From positions 1-32,068 of the forward strand of contig LBWB01000010.1 of NCBI GenBank assembly GCA_000993405.1: DNA of 32,068 nucleotides. Direction: 5' to 3'. The notes under the pieces were generated by a model. The model saw nothing but the letters and a program-made list of their open reading frames with translations, had not been told where the DNA came from and made no database searches. Every line of letters begins with the position of its first letter. Positions within the stretch are counted from its first letter, which is position 1. Of the stretch, positions 23,807-32,068 are shown piece by piece. The DNA is from Candidatus Woesebacteria bacterium GW2011_GWB1_39_12 (GTDB taxonomy: Bacteria; Patescibacteriota; Microgenomatia; UBA8517). The position numbers were made by a program, and so were the translations under genes.

Positions 23807-26800
23807 ATGGGAATAGAAAATATGTCCGAATCCTCTAATTCCGAATTCCAGCCTGAAGAAGACGGGTTGCAGTCTCTTCACTCAGAAACGATACCTGAGC
23901 AAGTGCCACAAGGTAGATTTAGAGGATTCGTTAATAGAGCAAGACAAAAATTTACTCGCCAACGAGCACCAACCGAACCGATTCCGCCAATAACTCCAGA
24001 AACAACTTCTGACCAAGAATCAGGGACGAGAGCCGAACAAGAAAGGCCGTTATGGGAGGGATTGATTTTTGATGACCCTAAAGAACTGATTGGAAAAGTT
24101 GGTCTTGATAAAAAAATGGCTGAATCACTTACCGGGATTCATCTAATGGATGAAGATAATATTATAACACCCCACCTTGGTTCTACTATGGAGGAAGTCC
24201 TTGATTCAGTAAACATCATTAGAAACTATAGAGAGAATAACGGACTAACTCTATCTTTACCTGAAGATGACGAAGAATTGCGGAAGTTATTTCCCGGATT
24301 AGATCTAAGAGGACAAGGACCTTCTATTCTTAGGGAACAGTTTAAAAATATTGACTTAGCAAATCACCTCAACGTCTCAAGAAAAATCTCTGAAGTATCG
24401 GACGGCCATGTTAAAATCCAACTTGACTCTGCGATAAAAGGCTTTGTCCAACAAAAAGTTGACAGCGATTTAACTGCAAAAGCGGAAAGCGAAGGAAAAG
24501 ATATGAATGTCCCTCTTGCAGAAGCAGGAGAGAGTATTGTTACAAGATTTAAAACTTGGGCATCAAAAGGAAAACTATCTCCGGAAGCAAAAGTTAAGCT
24601 TGGAAAATTTGGTAAGGCTGCGCTAGGCGAAGTCAAAGGCGGTGCCAAAACTTTAATGTTTAAAGATGCTCGGGATGCGGCGGCTGTCACGGCTAGAGTT
24701 CTAAGCGATTTCTCTCCGGAGGCGGGTTTAGCTTTGGCCGTCACAAACATTGGAACGATGGGAATCCATGAAGTTGGAACTTACGGCAAAAAACGAATGG
24801 AGCTTAAAGAAATGAGAGATATATTGAAATCTTCTCAGAAAAAGGGGGCATTAACTGACGACCAACGCAACTACATAGACCAATCCCTCGCGAGTATTGG
24901 CTTGAATGAAAAGCAATGCCAGAAATTTATAAAAGATAATTCTCCCAAGTTGGAATTTGGATATGCGGCCAGTGCCTGGTTTAATGAAACAGCATTAGGA
25001 AAATTATTAAATAAGTCCGGTTCAAGTCAACTTACTGCTCAAGAAAGAAGAATGGCTGCAATTGCTGGAGTAACTTCAGCACTTACAGGCACGGTAATAT
25101 CCGAAGGTGCTTCTTTACTCGTACGTGTTCCGGGTGCTCGATCATCATTCAGAATGGCAGCTGTGCGTGTTTCAACTCAGTACATCTTACCTAGAGTTAT
25201 AGAAAAAGGGGCAACAAAATTAATGGAAAAGCGTGGATTTATTGAAACTGAGGAGAAAAAGAAAGAATGGGTCGATTTATCTTTACAATCAATGAGGCTT
25301 ACAACCACGGCAACTGCCACGATTTTCACCGGACTAGCTTTTCTCCAAAACCCTGCAGCCATGGCCCGGATTGAAAACGCCGTCGAAGAAACAGGGGAGG
25401 AGTTAAGTGATGTTATCTCTTCCACCAGTGAAAAAGCTGCGGAAACGCTCGGAGAAGTGCCTTTGGTAAAAACTATTGAAGGGGCTTTGGAATCTACTCC
25501 AACCGCTCCGGAACCGACAATTCAAATGGTTGAAGGGTTACCTACTGAAACTCCTACTGCTGAATTTCCGGAATATTATAAGGGTTTTGATGATCCAGGA
25601 ATTGAAAATTTATTTGGTCAGACAATTGCAAGCGGAGAAACCGAAGCTGGTGTCCATTGGATAAAAACACACAATTTCGCCGGCGACGATCCTAATCAAT
25701 ACGCGGTTTTATATGACCTTGACGGTAACGGGGCTCCTGAAAAGGTCATCGTTTCTCAACCTGATGGTAATATTTTTTTAGGAACGCTTTTAAAAACCGA
25801 TGACGGAGTACAATTACTAAGTCTAGAATCCTACTCGGGACCAGTAGAGGGCAGTTCAATTCCCGTGGAAATTAAAGATGCAATTGCAAGTCCTATTCCC
25901 GATAAACCCGAGTCCACAACCGCCCCAACTCCCACAACCACATCTCAACCAACTCCCGAGGCCGGCACTCCATTAACTGAAACTTCAAGAGAAAGTCCTG
26001 TAGAAACAGTGCTCGGAACACCCCAAACGGAAACGCCTCCCGCAGTTACTCCGCCTGAAGCACCTGAAACTACTATGCCAGAAGTTAGCCCCGCAGAAGC
26101 AACGCTTGTGATTGGCGGTTATTCCGATGCAGGTCCAAGTCTTTTCCAAGACAAAGACGGAGGGTGGCATTACGACACAAGTCCCCATGGTTCAGCAGAA
26201 CCAAACTATGTTGACGCTGAAGTCGCACTTAATTCTAATAACGAAGTAGTAACAGTTATTCTCCCCGATGGGCAGACTACTTTTAGGACACCCGATGGCG
26301 ATTACATAGGTTTAGTCAAAGATGACGAAGGGTGGTTTCTGCAAAGAGGGGAAGGGTTCGAATCCAAACCTCAGTTTGATGAAGGTGATATTCGTCTTGC
26401 AGAACGGCCTGACAACGCAAGAATCGTCTCTCTCCCCGAAGGTGGATATAGGTTGGTCGTAGATAAAATTGAATTTGATACCAATGCTGATGGCGAACCC
26501 GATAGTAGTATCACCTATAACGACGACGGAACTATTAAAGAAGCAATTCTTCCCGACGATAAAAAACTTTTTGTTGATCCAAATTCCAAGGGAATTCCTG
26601 GTATTCAGACTAAAATCTTAATGGAACATCCTGAAATAAGCCCTTTGGAGGCGGATAAGATCGCAACTCGCGTATATGCAAGAGGTGTCGATGCTGACCA
26701 TTTGGAGGAAATAGATATTCAATCGGAACTTGCTCGGGTAGTCGAACCGCCACCCCCAGCCGAAGCTGTCAGTAAAGTTGAAACACCGGGAGGAACTTGG

Positions 26801-28033
26801 GGTTTGGATAAAGACGGAAATGTTGTTGAGGCAACTTTACCTGCTGACGACGAGGGAGTTGTCAAGCACCTTTCCTTTGAAGGTAAAGGCGTTGAAGAAT
26901 ACCAAAGAGCTTTCGCAGACCTTCGAGAGCAAGGTCCTGGAGATGAAGACAATTTGACTGTCCTACAAGTCGGAAAACTAGCCCAAAGGGCATTTGAGGC
27001 AAAAGTAGATTTAGACGATCATGGCGCTTTGCAGAAATTTGTTGACCAAGAGCTTCCTAAAATTAGCGAAGCTCCTGTCTCTCAAGGAATTCCTGGAATT
27101 CAAGGCATACTAACCCGCGAGCACCCTGATTGGACTAAAGATGAAATCCAAAAAGCGGCATTTGATGCATTCCAAAATGGTATAAGAACGAGTGATCTTG
27201 ATGACCTTAGTGATGCTCACGATAAGGAAATATTTGACACGATTGTAAAGCCGACTGTTGAAGCATCTCAAGAACCTTTGGTTTTACAGATTCAGGATAA
27301 ACTCCAAGAACTTCACCCTGATTGGACAAAGGAAGAGCTGCAAAGGGCAGCCTACCTTGAGTCTTTAAAAGGAACTAGCCCAGATGATATCGACGCATTG
27401 AAAGATGTCGAAGTACCCTATATACCAATTGAAGAAGAAGTTAAAACAGAGGATTTGGTAAAAGGACAGGAATTTGACACTGATGATGATGGAAAACCTG
27501 ACTCTTGGTGGCTTGTAGATCCGAAAACTGGAAAAATTGAGTCTGGACACTTGCCAAATGGGGAGAGCTTAAATCTTGGAGAGGAAGGCGGTCCAACCGG
27601 AGTCACTCAAGAATACCTTGTTGAGGCAAATCCGAATTTGTCTCCCCTAGAAGTCGGAAACATCGCTTCGAATACGGTTAGCGAGCATGGTTTAAAACTT
27701 CCGGAAAAAGCCGAAGGTGAGGTTAATTTTAACAAGTTAGTTGGCGAAGAAGTAAGACCACAAGTTATAGAAACCATAAATCACCGCATTGCCCAACTTT
27801 CCCTTCAAGAATATCTCGAAAATAGATATAAATTAGACCCAAATAACGCTTATCAAGCCGTCAGGCAACTGGAATTGGTACCCATTGGACGTCAATCAGT
27901 TGCTAGTGTTGCAATAGGGACAGAAGCTCTGAATGAATTGCACCCAAGAGTAGATCTTCCAGGAAAAGGAATTTACGCTTGGGATATTGCACCCTGGAAC
28001 GATTGGCTCAAAGAGAAAGGAGTGCTAAACTGA
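23807..28033 (+). CDS. Very large multidomain protein (about 1408 aa) with Pro/Thr linker, Ca-loop-like motifs and repeated helical modules; unknown function
   Basis: Continuous ORF. The track start (TTG 23780) lies inside the predicted -10, so ATG 23807 or 23822 is more likely. Motifs DLDGNGAPE, DTNADGEPDS, DTDDDGKPDS; repeated HPDWTKDEIQKAAF / HPDWTKEELQRAAY. Confidence 0.9.
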   Translation: MGIENMSESSNSEFQPEEDGLQSLHSETIPEQVPQGRFRGFVNRARQKFTRQRAPTEPIPPITPETTSDQESGTRAEQERPLWEGLIFDDPKELIGKVGLDKKMAESLTGIHLMDEDNIITPHLGSTMEEVLDSVNIIRNYRENNGLTLSLPEDDEELRKLFPGLDLRGQGPSILREQFKNIDLANHLNVSRKISEVSDGHVKIQLDSAIKGFVQQKVDSDLTAKAESEGKDMNVPLAEAGESIVTRFKTWASKGKLSPEAKVKLGKFGKAALGEVKGGAKTLMFKDARDAAAVTARVLSDFSPEAGLALAVTNIGTMGIHEVGTYGKKRMELKEMRDILKSSQKKGALTDDQRNYIDQSLASIGLNEKQCQKFIKDNSPKLEFGYAASAWFNETALGKLLNKSGSSQLTAQERRMAAIAGVTSALTGTVISEGASLLVRVPGARSSFRMAAVRVSTQYILPRVIEKGATKLMEKRGFIETEEKKKEWVDLSLQSMRLTTTATATIFTGLAFLQNPAAMARIENAVEETGEELSDVISSTSEKAAETLGEVPLVKTIEGALESTPTAPEPTIQMVEGLPTETPTAEFPEYYKGFDDPGIENLFGQTIASGETEAGVHWIKTHNFAGDDPNQYAVLYDLDGNGAPEKVIVSQPDGNIFLGTLLKTDDGVQLLSLESYSGPVEGSSIPVEIKDAIASPIPDKPESTTAPTPTTTSQPTPEAGTPLTETSRESPVETVLGTPQTETPPAVTPPEAPETTMPEVSPAEATLVIGGYSDAGPSLFQDKDGGWHYDTSPHGSAEPNYVDAEVALNSNNEVVTVILPDGQTTFRTPDGDYIGLVKDDEGWFLQRGEGFESKPQFDEGDIRLAERPDNARIVSLPEGGYRLVVDKIEFDTNADGEPDSSITYNDDGTIKEAILPDDKKLFVDPNSKGIPGIQTKILMEHPEISPLEADKIATRVYARGVDADHLEEIDIQSELARVVEPPPPAEAVSKVETPGGTWGLDKDGNVVEATLPADDEGVVKHLSFEGKGVEEYQRAFADLREQGPGDEDNLTVLQVGKLAQRAFEAKVDLDDHGALQKFVDQELPKISEAPVSQGIPGIQGILTREHPDWTKDEIQKAAFDAFQNGIRTSDLDDLSDAHDKEIFDTIVKPTVEASQEPLVLQIQDKLQELHPDWTKEELQRAAYLESLKGTSPDDIDALKDVEVPYIPIEEEVKTEDLVKGQEFDTDDDGKPDSWWLVDPKTGKIESGHLPNGESLNLGEEGGPTGVTQEYLVEANPNLSPLEVGNIASNTVSEHGLKLPEKAEGEVNFNKLVGEEVRPQVIETINHRIAQLSLQEYLENRYKLDPNNAYQAVRQLELVPIGRQSVASVAIGTEALNELHPRVDLPGKGIYAWDIAPWNDWLKEKGVLN

Positions 28034-28037
28034 AAAT

Positions 28038-28517
28038 ATGGCTACAATAGATTTTGCAAAAGGAGTTGATTTTTCACCATTGGAAAGACTCGGAGTTAAC
28101 AAAGAAGACGGAATGAAATTTATAGCAGCTTTGTCCCCGATGATTGATCTGGAATTTCAAACGAGAATTAAATCTGCATTTACTGATGAAGAGATGGCCG
28201 CAATCGGAACCGAGGCAGAAGGCAAAGGCATAAAGCCAGAAGACGGGATGTTTTTTCTGGAAGAAAAATATCACGCCAAAACAGGCAGATACTTCATGGA
28301 AGAAATGCGGCTTTTGTTTAACGAATACGTGCACCACGCGGCAAATATAATTGTAAAGGCCAGGCGTGACACAGAAACTTTTACGGAATCGGGAGAGGAT
28401 AATACAAAAAGGTTCGACCAGCTAATGAATGAGAAGAAATACGAAGAAGCGGCGAAGCTTTTTGACGAGGTTTTAAGTAAAACCGAAATCCAAAATCTAT
28501 CTTCGCAAATTACCTGA
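28038..28517 (+). CDS. Hypothetical protein (159 aa), tightly coupled to the giant gene
   Basis: ATG 4 nt after the upstream stop; MATIDFAKGVDFSPLERLGVNKEDGMKFIAAL.... Confidence 0.8.
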   Translation: MATIDFAKGVDFSPLERLGVNKEDGMKFIAALSPMIDLEFQTRIKSAFTDEEMAAIGTEAEGKGIKPEDGMFFLEEKYHAKTGRYFMEEMRLLFNEYVHHAANIIVKARRDTETFTESGEDNTKRFDQLMNEKKYEEAAKLFDEVLSKTEIQNLSSQIT

Positions 28518-28896
28518 AAAGCTTCTCAAAGTCTTTATCGAAAGAAAAAATTTCTTTCTTCGATGCAATTTCTGAAAGGTAATTATCTACAAAATCAAAT
28601 TTATTTTTAATCATCTTTTTTAGAACCTCCATTAAGATATTCTTTTTGGTCTCAATAATCCTCATATTCTTCAATGCAATTAGTTGTAAAAGTTGTTCAA
28701 GAATTATATTTCTATTTAACTTATACACGCTCCCAAAAGTCCAAATTGTTTCTGCTACCACAACAATCGATAACCTTCCTATCGCTTTTTCGTCTTCGAT
28801 TTCTCTAACCACTTCGACTGCTTTGGCATAATGGATTTCAAGATCTTCTAAGAAATACCTAAGGAGAATATTCGTATCGAAGACATAAGATTTCAT
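28510..28896 (-). CDS. PIN-domain toxin (VapC-like)
   Basis: MKSYVFDTNILLRYFLED...VVVAETIW...FDFVDNYLSEIASKKEIFSFDKDFEKL. Confidence 0.9.
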   Translation of the reverse strand: MKSYVFDTNILLRYFLEDLEIHYAKAVEVVREIEDEKAIGRLSIVVVAETIWTFGSVYKLNRNIILEQLLQLIALKNMRIIETKKNILMEVLKKMIKNKFDFVDNYLSEIASKKEIFSFDKDFEKLFR

Positions 28897-29183
28897 TTTT
28901 TAATTTTCCTTACCAAACCATACTTCTTAGCCAAATACTCTGCATAAAGTTTCTTTGCTTCTCTATCAATCTCTTCAATGCTTTTTCCCAAAAGAGAGGG
29001 GTGAACATACTTTTTAAGACTTCCGGCTGTTTCTTCAACAACTGATTTCCTTACAGGTCTTAATCTCAGTGTACCTTTATCTCTCTCGATAAGAACCTTC
29101 TTTTTGGGTTCTAGACCCAAAGACTCTAAGAGATGTTTTGGAAGCGTTATTTGTCTTTTCGACGAAATGGTTGCTATATGCAT
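28893..29183 (-). CDS. AbrB/SpoVT-type antitoxin
   Basis: MHIATISSKRQITLPKHLLESLGLEPKKKVLIERDKGTLRLRPV; ATGA overlap with the PIN gene. Confidence 0.9.
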   Translation of the reverse strand: MHIATISSKRQITLPKHLLESLGLEPKKKVLIERDKGTLRLRPVRKSVVEETAGSLKKYVHPSLLGKSIEEIDREAKKLYAEYLAKKYGLVRKIKK

Positions 29184-29184
29184 A

Positions 29185-29227
29185 CTTTACTTATATCAAT
29201 ACGCTTTACTTTTGTCAAGGAGTAAAG
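29185..29227 (-). promoter_or_regulatory. TA operon promoter with three operator-like heptamers
   Basis: Minus TTGACA (29213-29218), 17 bp, TATAAG (29190-29195), ATG at 29183; CTTTACT at 29185-29191 and 29204-29210, AGTAAAG at 29221-29227. Confidence 0.65.
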
Positions 29228-29314
29228 TGTTTTTAAGTTTCAACCACGACAGGAAGAATCATCCTTCGACAAGTTTACACCGAGTCTATCGAGGCACTCA
29301 GAATAGATTTTGCT

Positions 29315-30961
29315 TTATATTTCTACGATAATCGGTAAAATCATTGGTCTACGGCCGGTTTTTTGGAAGAAGAATTTGCCAAGATAATCCAGGGTCACCC
29401 CATGAAGGACAGATTTTTTAACCTTTTGCTTCTTTTCAATCTGACGTTTTAATCTTCCACCAGCCTCATCCAAAAAGTCCTTATTTATTTTTTCAAATAT
29501 AAAACCTCTGCTTATAATTTCAGGATTGCCCATAATATTTCCTCCTTTATCAAGTTTGAAGATAACTACGACCACTCCCTCGTTACCTAAAATTGCGCGA
29601 TCTCCCAAAACGACTTTTCCGATATCCCCGACTCCAAGCCCGTGAACCAAAACTGCCTTTACCTGTATCTTTTCACCAATCTTTGCGTTTCCGTTTTCAA
29701 AAACCACATTCTCTCCGGGTTTTAGAGTAAAAACATTTGAAGGATCAGCTCCGTTACCAACCGCCAGCTTTTTGTAAGAGTGCATATAACGGATCGCACC
29801 ACCAATCGGGATAAAATACTTAGGTTTCGCCAGATTAAATAGCTCACTAATATCGCCCTGACCGCCGTGTCCGGAAACATACAATCCTTCTTTTAAGTCG
29901 TAATAATGAACATCAACGCCTTTGTCAATTAATGCATCAATCACAAAGTCCTCGGATTCTTTTGAGTATGGCGGAGCGGGGTCTGCCGAAAAAATCATTG
30001 TATCACCAGATTGAATATGAACTCTTTCGTGATCTTCAATTGCAATTCTATACAAAGAACTCCCAACTTGACCATAGCAACCCGAGACTATATACATTAA
30101 TTCGTTCCTTCTTAATCTATTTGCTTCATTTAAAGATACGGCTAAACTGGCTGGATATTTTAAATATCCAAGATTATAGGCTATCTCGGTCTTCTTTTGT
30201 ACCGAACGTCCGATAAAAACAACTTTTCTACCGAGCGCCTCTGCAACATTTAGCATCTGCTGAAACCTTCCGATATTAGAAGATATTGCTGTCATGAACA
30301 CGGCATTTCGCGCATCTTTAGCAATGTTTTCCATATTCCCTTCAATATGCCTTTCACCTTCGGCAAAACCAGGTTTATTCGCGCCAAGGCAATCTGATGC
30401 CAAAAATAAAACATTTTGTTTGGCCAGTTCTTTGGCTCTTTCAGTATCAAATTTCATTCCGTCAACCGGATTTTGGTCCATTTTGTGTTCAGGAACGTGG
30501 AATATCCTGCCTTCAGGAGTATCAATTGCAAACCCAACTGTGTCAGGAACCGAGTGGGTTACTCTAAAAGGAAATACTCTAAAAGGCCCAACTTCAAAAT
30601 CTTCGTATTCAGGATTAAAAGTATTTACCTTAAAGTTACTGACTCCATAATCTTTAAACTTGTCTTTCAAGAATTCCGTTACCAGAGGACTTGACCAAAT
30701 TGGAGCATCGACTTCTCTTAACAAAAAGGGGAGTGCACCAATATGGTCTTCGTGTCCTTGGGAAACTATAATTCCGGCTAATTTTTCCTTATTTTTAACT
30801 ACATACGAAAAGTCGGGTATAACCAAATCCACACCAGGCATTTCGAGATCAGGAAAGCCCACACCGCAGTCAACAACCATCATTTTTCCTTCAGCCTCAT
30901 AGACATAAAGATTCTCTGTAACGCTTACTGTTCCTGATAAAGCTATAAATTTTAAAGACAT
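29315..30961 (-). CDS. RNase J-like metallo-beta-lactamase/beta-CASP protein with altered metal ligands
   Basis: Full-length RNase J architecture: SQGHEDHIGALPFLL, VTHSVPDTVGFAI, HVPEHKMDQNPVDG, VSGHGGQGDISELFNLAKPKYFIPIGGAIRY. Confidence 0.92.
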   Translation of the reverse strand: MSLKFIALSGTVSVTENLYVYEAEGKMMVVDCGVGFPDLEMPGVDLVIPDFSYVVKNKEKLAGIIVSQGHEDHIGALPFLLREVDAPIWSSPLVTEFLKDKFKDYGVSNFKVNTFNPEYEDFEVGPFRVFPFRVTHSVPDTVGFAIDTPEGRIFHVPEHKMDQNPVDGMKFDTERAKELAKQNVLFLASDCLGANKPGFAEGERHIEGNMENIAKDARNAVFMTAISSNIGRFQQMLNVAEALGRKVVFIGRSVQKKTEIAYNLGYLKYPASLAVSLNEANRLRRNELMYIVSGCYGQVGSSLYRIAIEDHERVHIQSGDTMIFSADPAPPYSKESEDFVIDALIDKGVDVHYYDLKEGLYVSGHGGQGDISELFNLAKPKYFIPIGGAIRYMHSYKKLAVGNGADPSNVFTLKPGENVVFENGNAKIGEKIQVKAVLVHGLGVGDIGKVVLGDRAILGNEGVVVVIFKLDKGGNIMGNPEIISRGFIFEKINKDFLDEAGGRLKRQIEKKQKVKKSVLHGVTLDYLGKFFFQKTGRRPMILPIIVEI

Positions 30962-30963
30962 AA

Positions 30964-31584
30964 TTAAACTAGTTGCATTTGTTCAACTTCTTCTTTCTTA
31001 CTACTTTCCTTATTCTTTATTTCTTCCAATATTCCCGGTAATTTTTTGAAATCCTCCACCGTCTGCTCTTTGACCGAAGGATTTCGTAATCCTGCGGCAG
31101 GGTGATACATGGGAACTACAACCAAATCTTCGCCTTCCCAGTTTACATCAAACTTTTTACCATGGACTCCAGTAATTCTAGCACTTGGCAAAAATTTTCC
31201 CATAGAAAAACGCCCCAATGTAACTATAATCTTCGGACTTATTATATCAATCATTTGATCCAAATAGAGTCCGTAGGCTTTAATTTCATCAGGTTCAGGA
31301 TCACGATTTTGGGGAGGACGATGGTGTACAACATTCGTGATAAAAACTTCCTGTCGAGTTAAGCCGGCGGAAGAGAGGAGTTGATTTAAAAATGCACCAG
31401 CATTACCTACAAAAGGCTCACCTTTTTGATCCTCGTAATACCCCGGACCCTCGCCGATAAACACAATTTCAGTTTCCGGATCACCTACTCCAAACACCAA
31501 CTGAGTCGCACCCTTTCTAAGGGGTAAATTCTTATCTTCCCGCATTTGCACTTTTAACTTATTAAGTTGTTCTTGTTTGTTCAT
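30964..31584 (-). CDS. Uracil-DNA glycosylase, family 4-like, without Fe-S cysteines
   Basis: FIGEGPGYYEDQKGEPFVGNAGAFLNQLL, ITNVVHHRPPQNRDPEPDEI, YHPAAGLRNP. Confidence 0.88.
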   Translation of the reverse strand: MNKQEQLNKLKVQMREDKNLPLRKGATQLVFGVGDPETEIVFIGEGPGYYEDQKGEPFVGNAGAFLNQLLSSAGLTRQEVFITNVVHHRPPQNRDPEPDEIKAYGLYLDQMIDIISPKIIVTLGRFSMGKFLPSARITGVHGKKFDVNWEGEDLVVVPMYHPAAGLRNPSVKEQTVEDFKKLPGILEEIKNKESSKKEEVEQMQLV

Positions 31585-31630
31585 GATTAAACGCGACCCG
31601 AATGGAAGGATATTAAGCTGAATTGAAATT

Positions 31631-31679
31631 ATTCGTATTCATTCGTAGCATTCGCATAAATTCGTAGATTAGCATTATA
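31631..31679 (-). repeat. Dispersed intergenic repeat, copy B (uninterrupted)
   Basis: Minus strand TATAATGCTAATCTACGAATTTATGCGAATGCTACGAATGAATACGAAT; ATTCG on plus at 31631, 31641, 31650, 31660. Confidence 0.85.
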
Positions 31680-31680
31680 T

Positions 31681-32068
31681 TTATTGAAGAAACTGTTTAA
31701 CATTCTCGGTTGTAACTTTAAACGTTTGAATTTTTCCCTCAACCATATCTTTTGCCACTCTTCTAACAATTCCTTGAATAGTTCTTTCAAGTGTTCTCAT
31801 TCCGGCATCATAACCAAGTGGTCTGACGATTTGCGGCCAGACGGTGTCATCAATAACCAAAGCCTCGGATGAAATTCCTGACTGCCTTATTATTTTGGGA
31901 AGCATATACTTCCTCCCAATCGTTATTTTTTCTTGATCAGAATAAGAAGGCATCTGAATTGGTTCCAGTCTATCTAAAACCGCTGTTGAAATACTATGAG
32001 TATTGTTGGCGGTTGCGATAAACATGACCTCAGATAGATCAAACGGGTAGTCAAGATAATGATCGCTA
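31681..32068 (-). CDS. Lon-like AAA+ ATPase, C-terminal end (5' part beyond the window); no protease domain after the lid
   Basis: SDHYLDYPFDLSEVMFIATANNTHSISTAVLDRLEPIQMPSYSDQEKITIGRKYMLPK...GYDAGMRTLERTIQGIVRRVAKDMVEG...FKVTTENVKQFLQ stop. Confidence 0.88.
   Translation of the reverse strand, partial: SDHYLDYPFDLSEVMFIATANNTHSISTAVLDRLEPIQMPSYSDQEKITIGRKYMLPKIIRQSGISSEALVIDDTVWPQIVRPLGYDAGMRTLERTIQGIVRRVAKDMVEGKIQTFKVTTENVKQFLQ

Noticed and set aside
24364-24750. Minus-strand 128-aa ORF and other minus ORFs inside the giant gene
   Set aside because: Shadow ORFs of the giant plus-strand CDS.
28510-28517. 8-bp overlap of convergent PIN and 159-aa genes as a regulatory feature
   Set aside because: Short convergent 3' overlaps are common in compact genomes; no evidence of special function.
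29240-29312. ATCCTTCGACAAG...TCTATCGAGGCACTC intergenic segment resembling a REP-like repeat
   Set aside because: No strong stem and no second copy seen in the window; too weak to call.
1-32068. CRISPR array, tRNA/rRNA genes, prophage or transposase genes
   Set aside because: Searched by eye on both strands; no regularly spaced direct repeats of CRISPR type, no recognisable tRNA/rRNA and no transposase or integrase motifs.

Overview
This 32 kb window looks like ordinary chromosome from a small-genome bacterium, probably Patescibacteria/CPR and possibly Microgenomates-like. That placement is inferred from gene style, not from phylogeny. Most genes are on the minus strand: partial fusA, rpsG, rpsL, rpoC, rpoB, mltG, an HhH-GPD DNA glycosylase, a VOC protein, an ACT-domain protein, ruvX, a sortase, an actin-like/TM/baseplate-J-like surface protein, a short alaS, a RodZ-like protein, ftsK, an AbrB/PIN toxin-antitoxin pair, an RNase J-like protein, a family-4-like UDG and a partial Lon-like ATPase. 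Plus-strand genes include a Rossmann/NDT-like protein fused to a ribbon-helix-helix domain, a wHTH-degenerate-Nudix regulator, and a very large (about 1408 aa) multidomain protein followed by a tightly coupled 159-aa partner. The main signals beyond annotation are: (1) the giant repeat/Ca-loop protein and its partner; (2) core enzymes with altered signature residues (RNase J-like protein with 3 substituted metal ligands, UDG with no cysteines, Lon-like ATPase ending before the protease domain, EF-G with NKLN in place of NKxD, AlaRS without C-Ala); (3) a dispersed CGAAT-phased intergenic repeat present in two copies, one with a clean 30-nt insertion; (4) several 7-bp-periodic degenerate arrays; (5) regulators with apparently leaderless promoters embedded in operator-like repeats. 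No tRNA, rRNA or CRISPR array was recognised.
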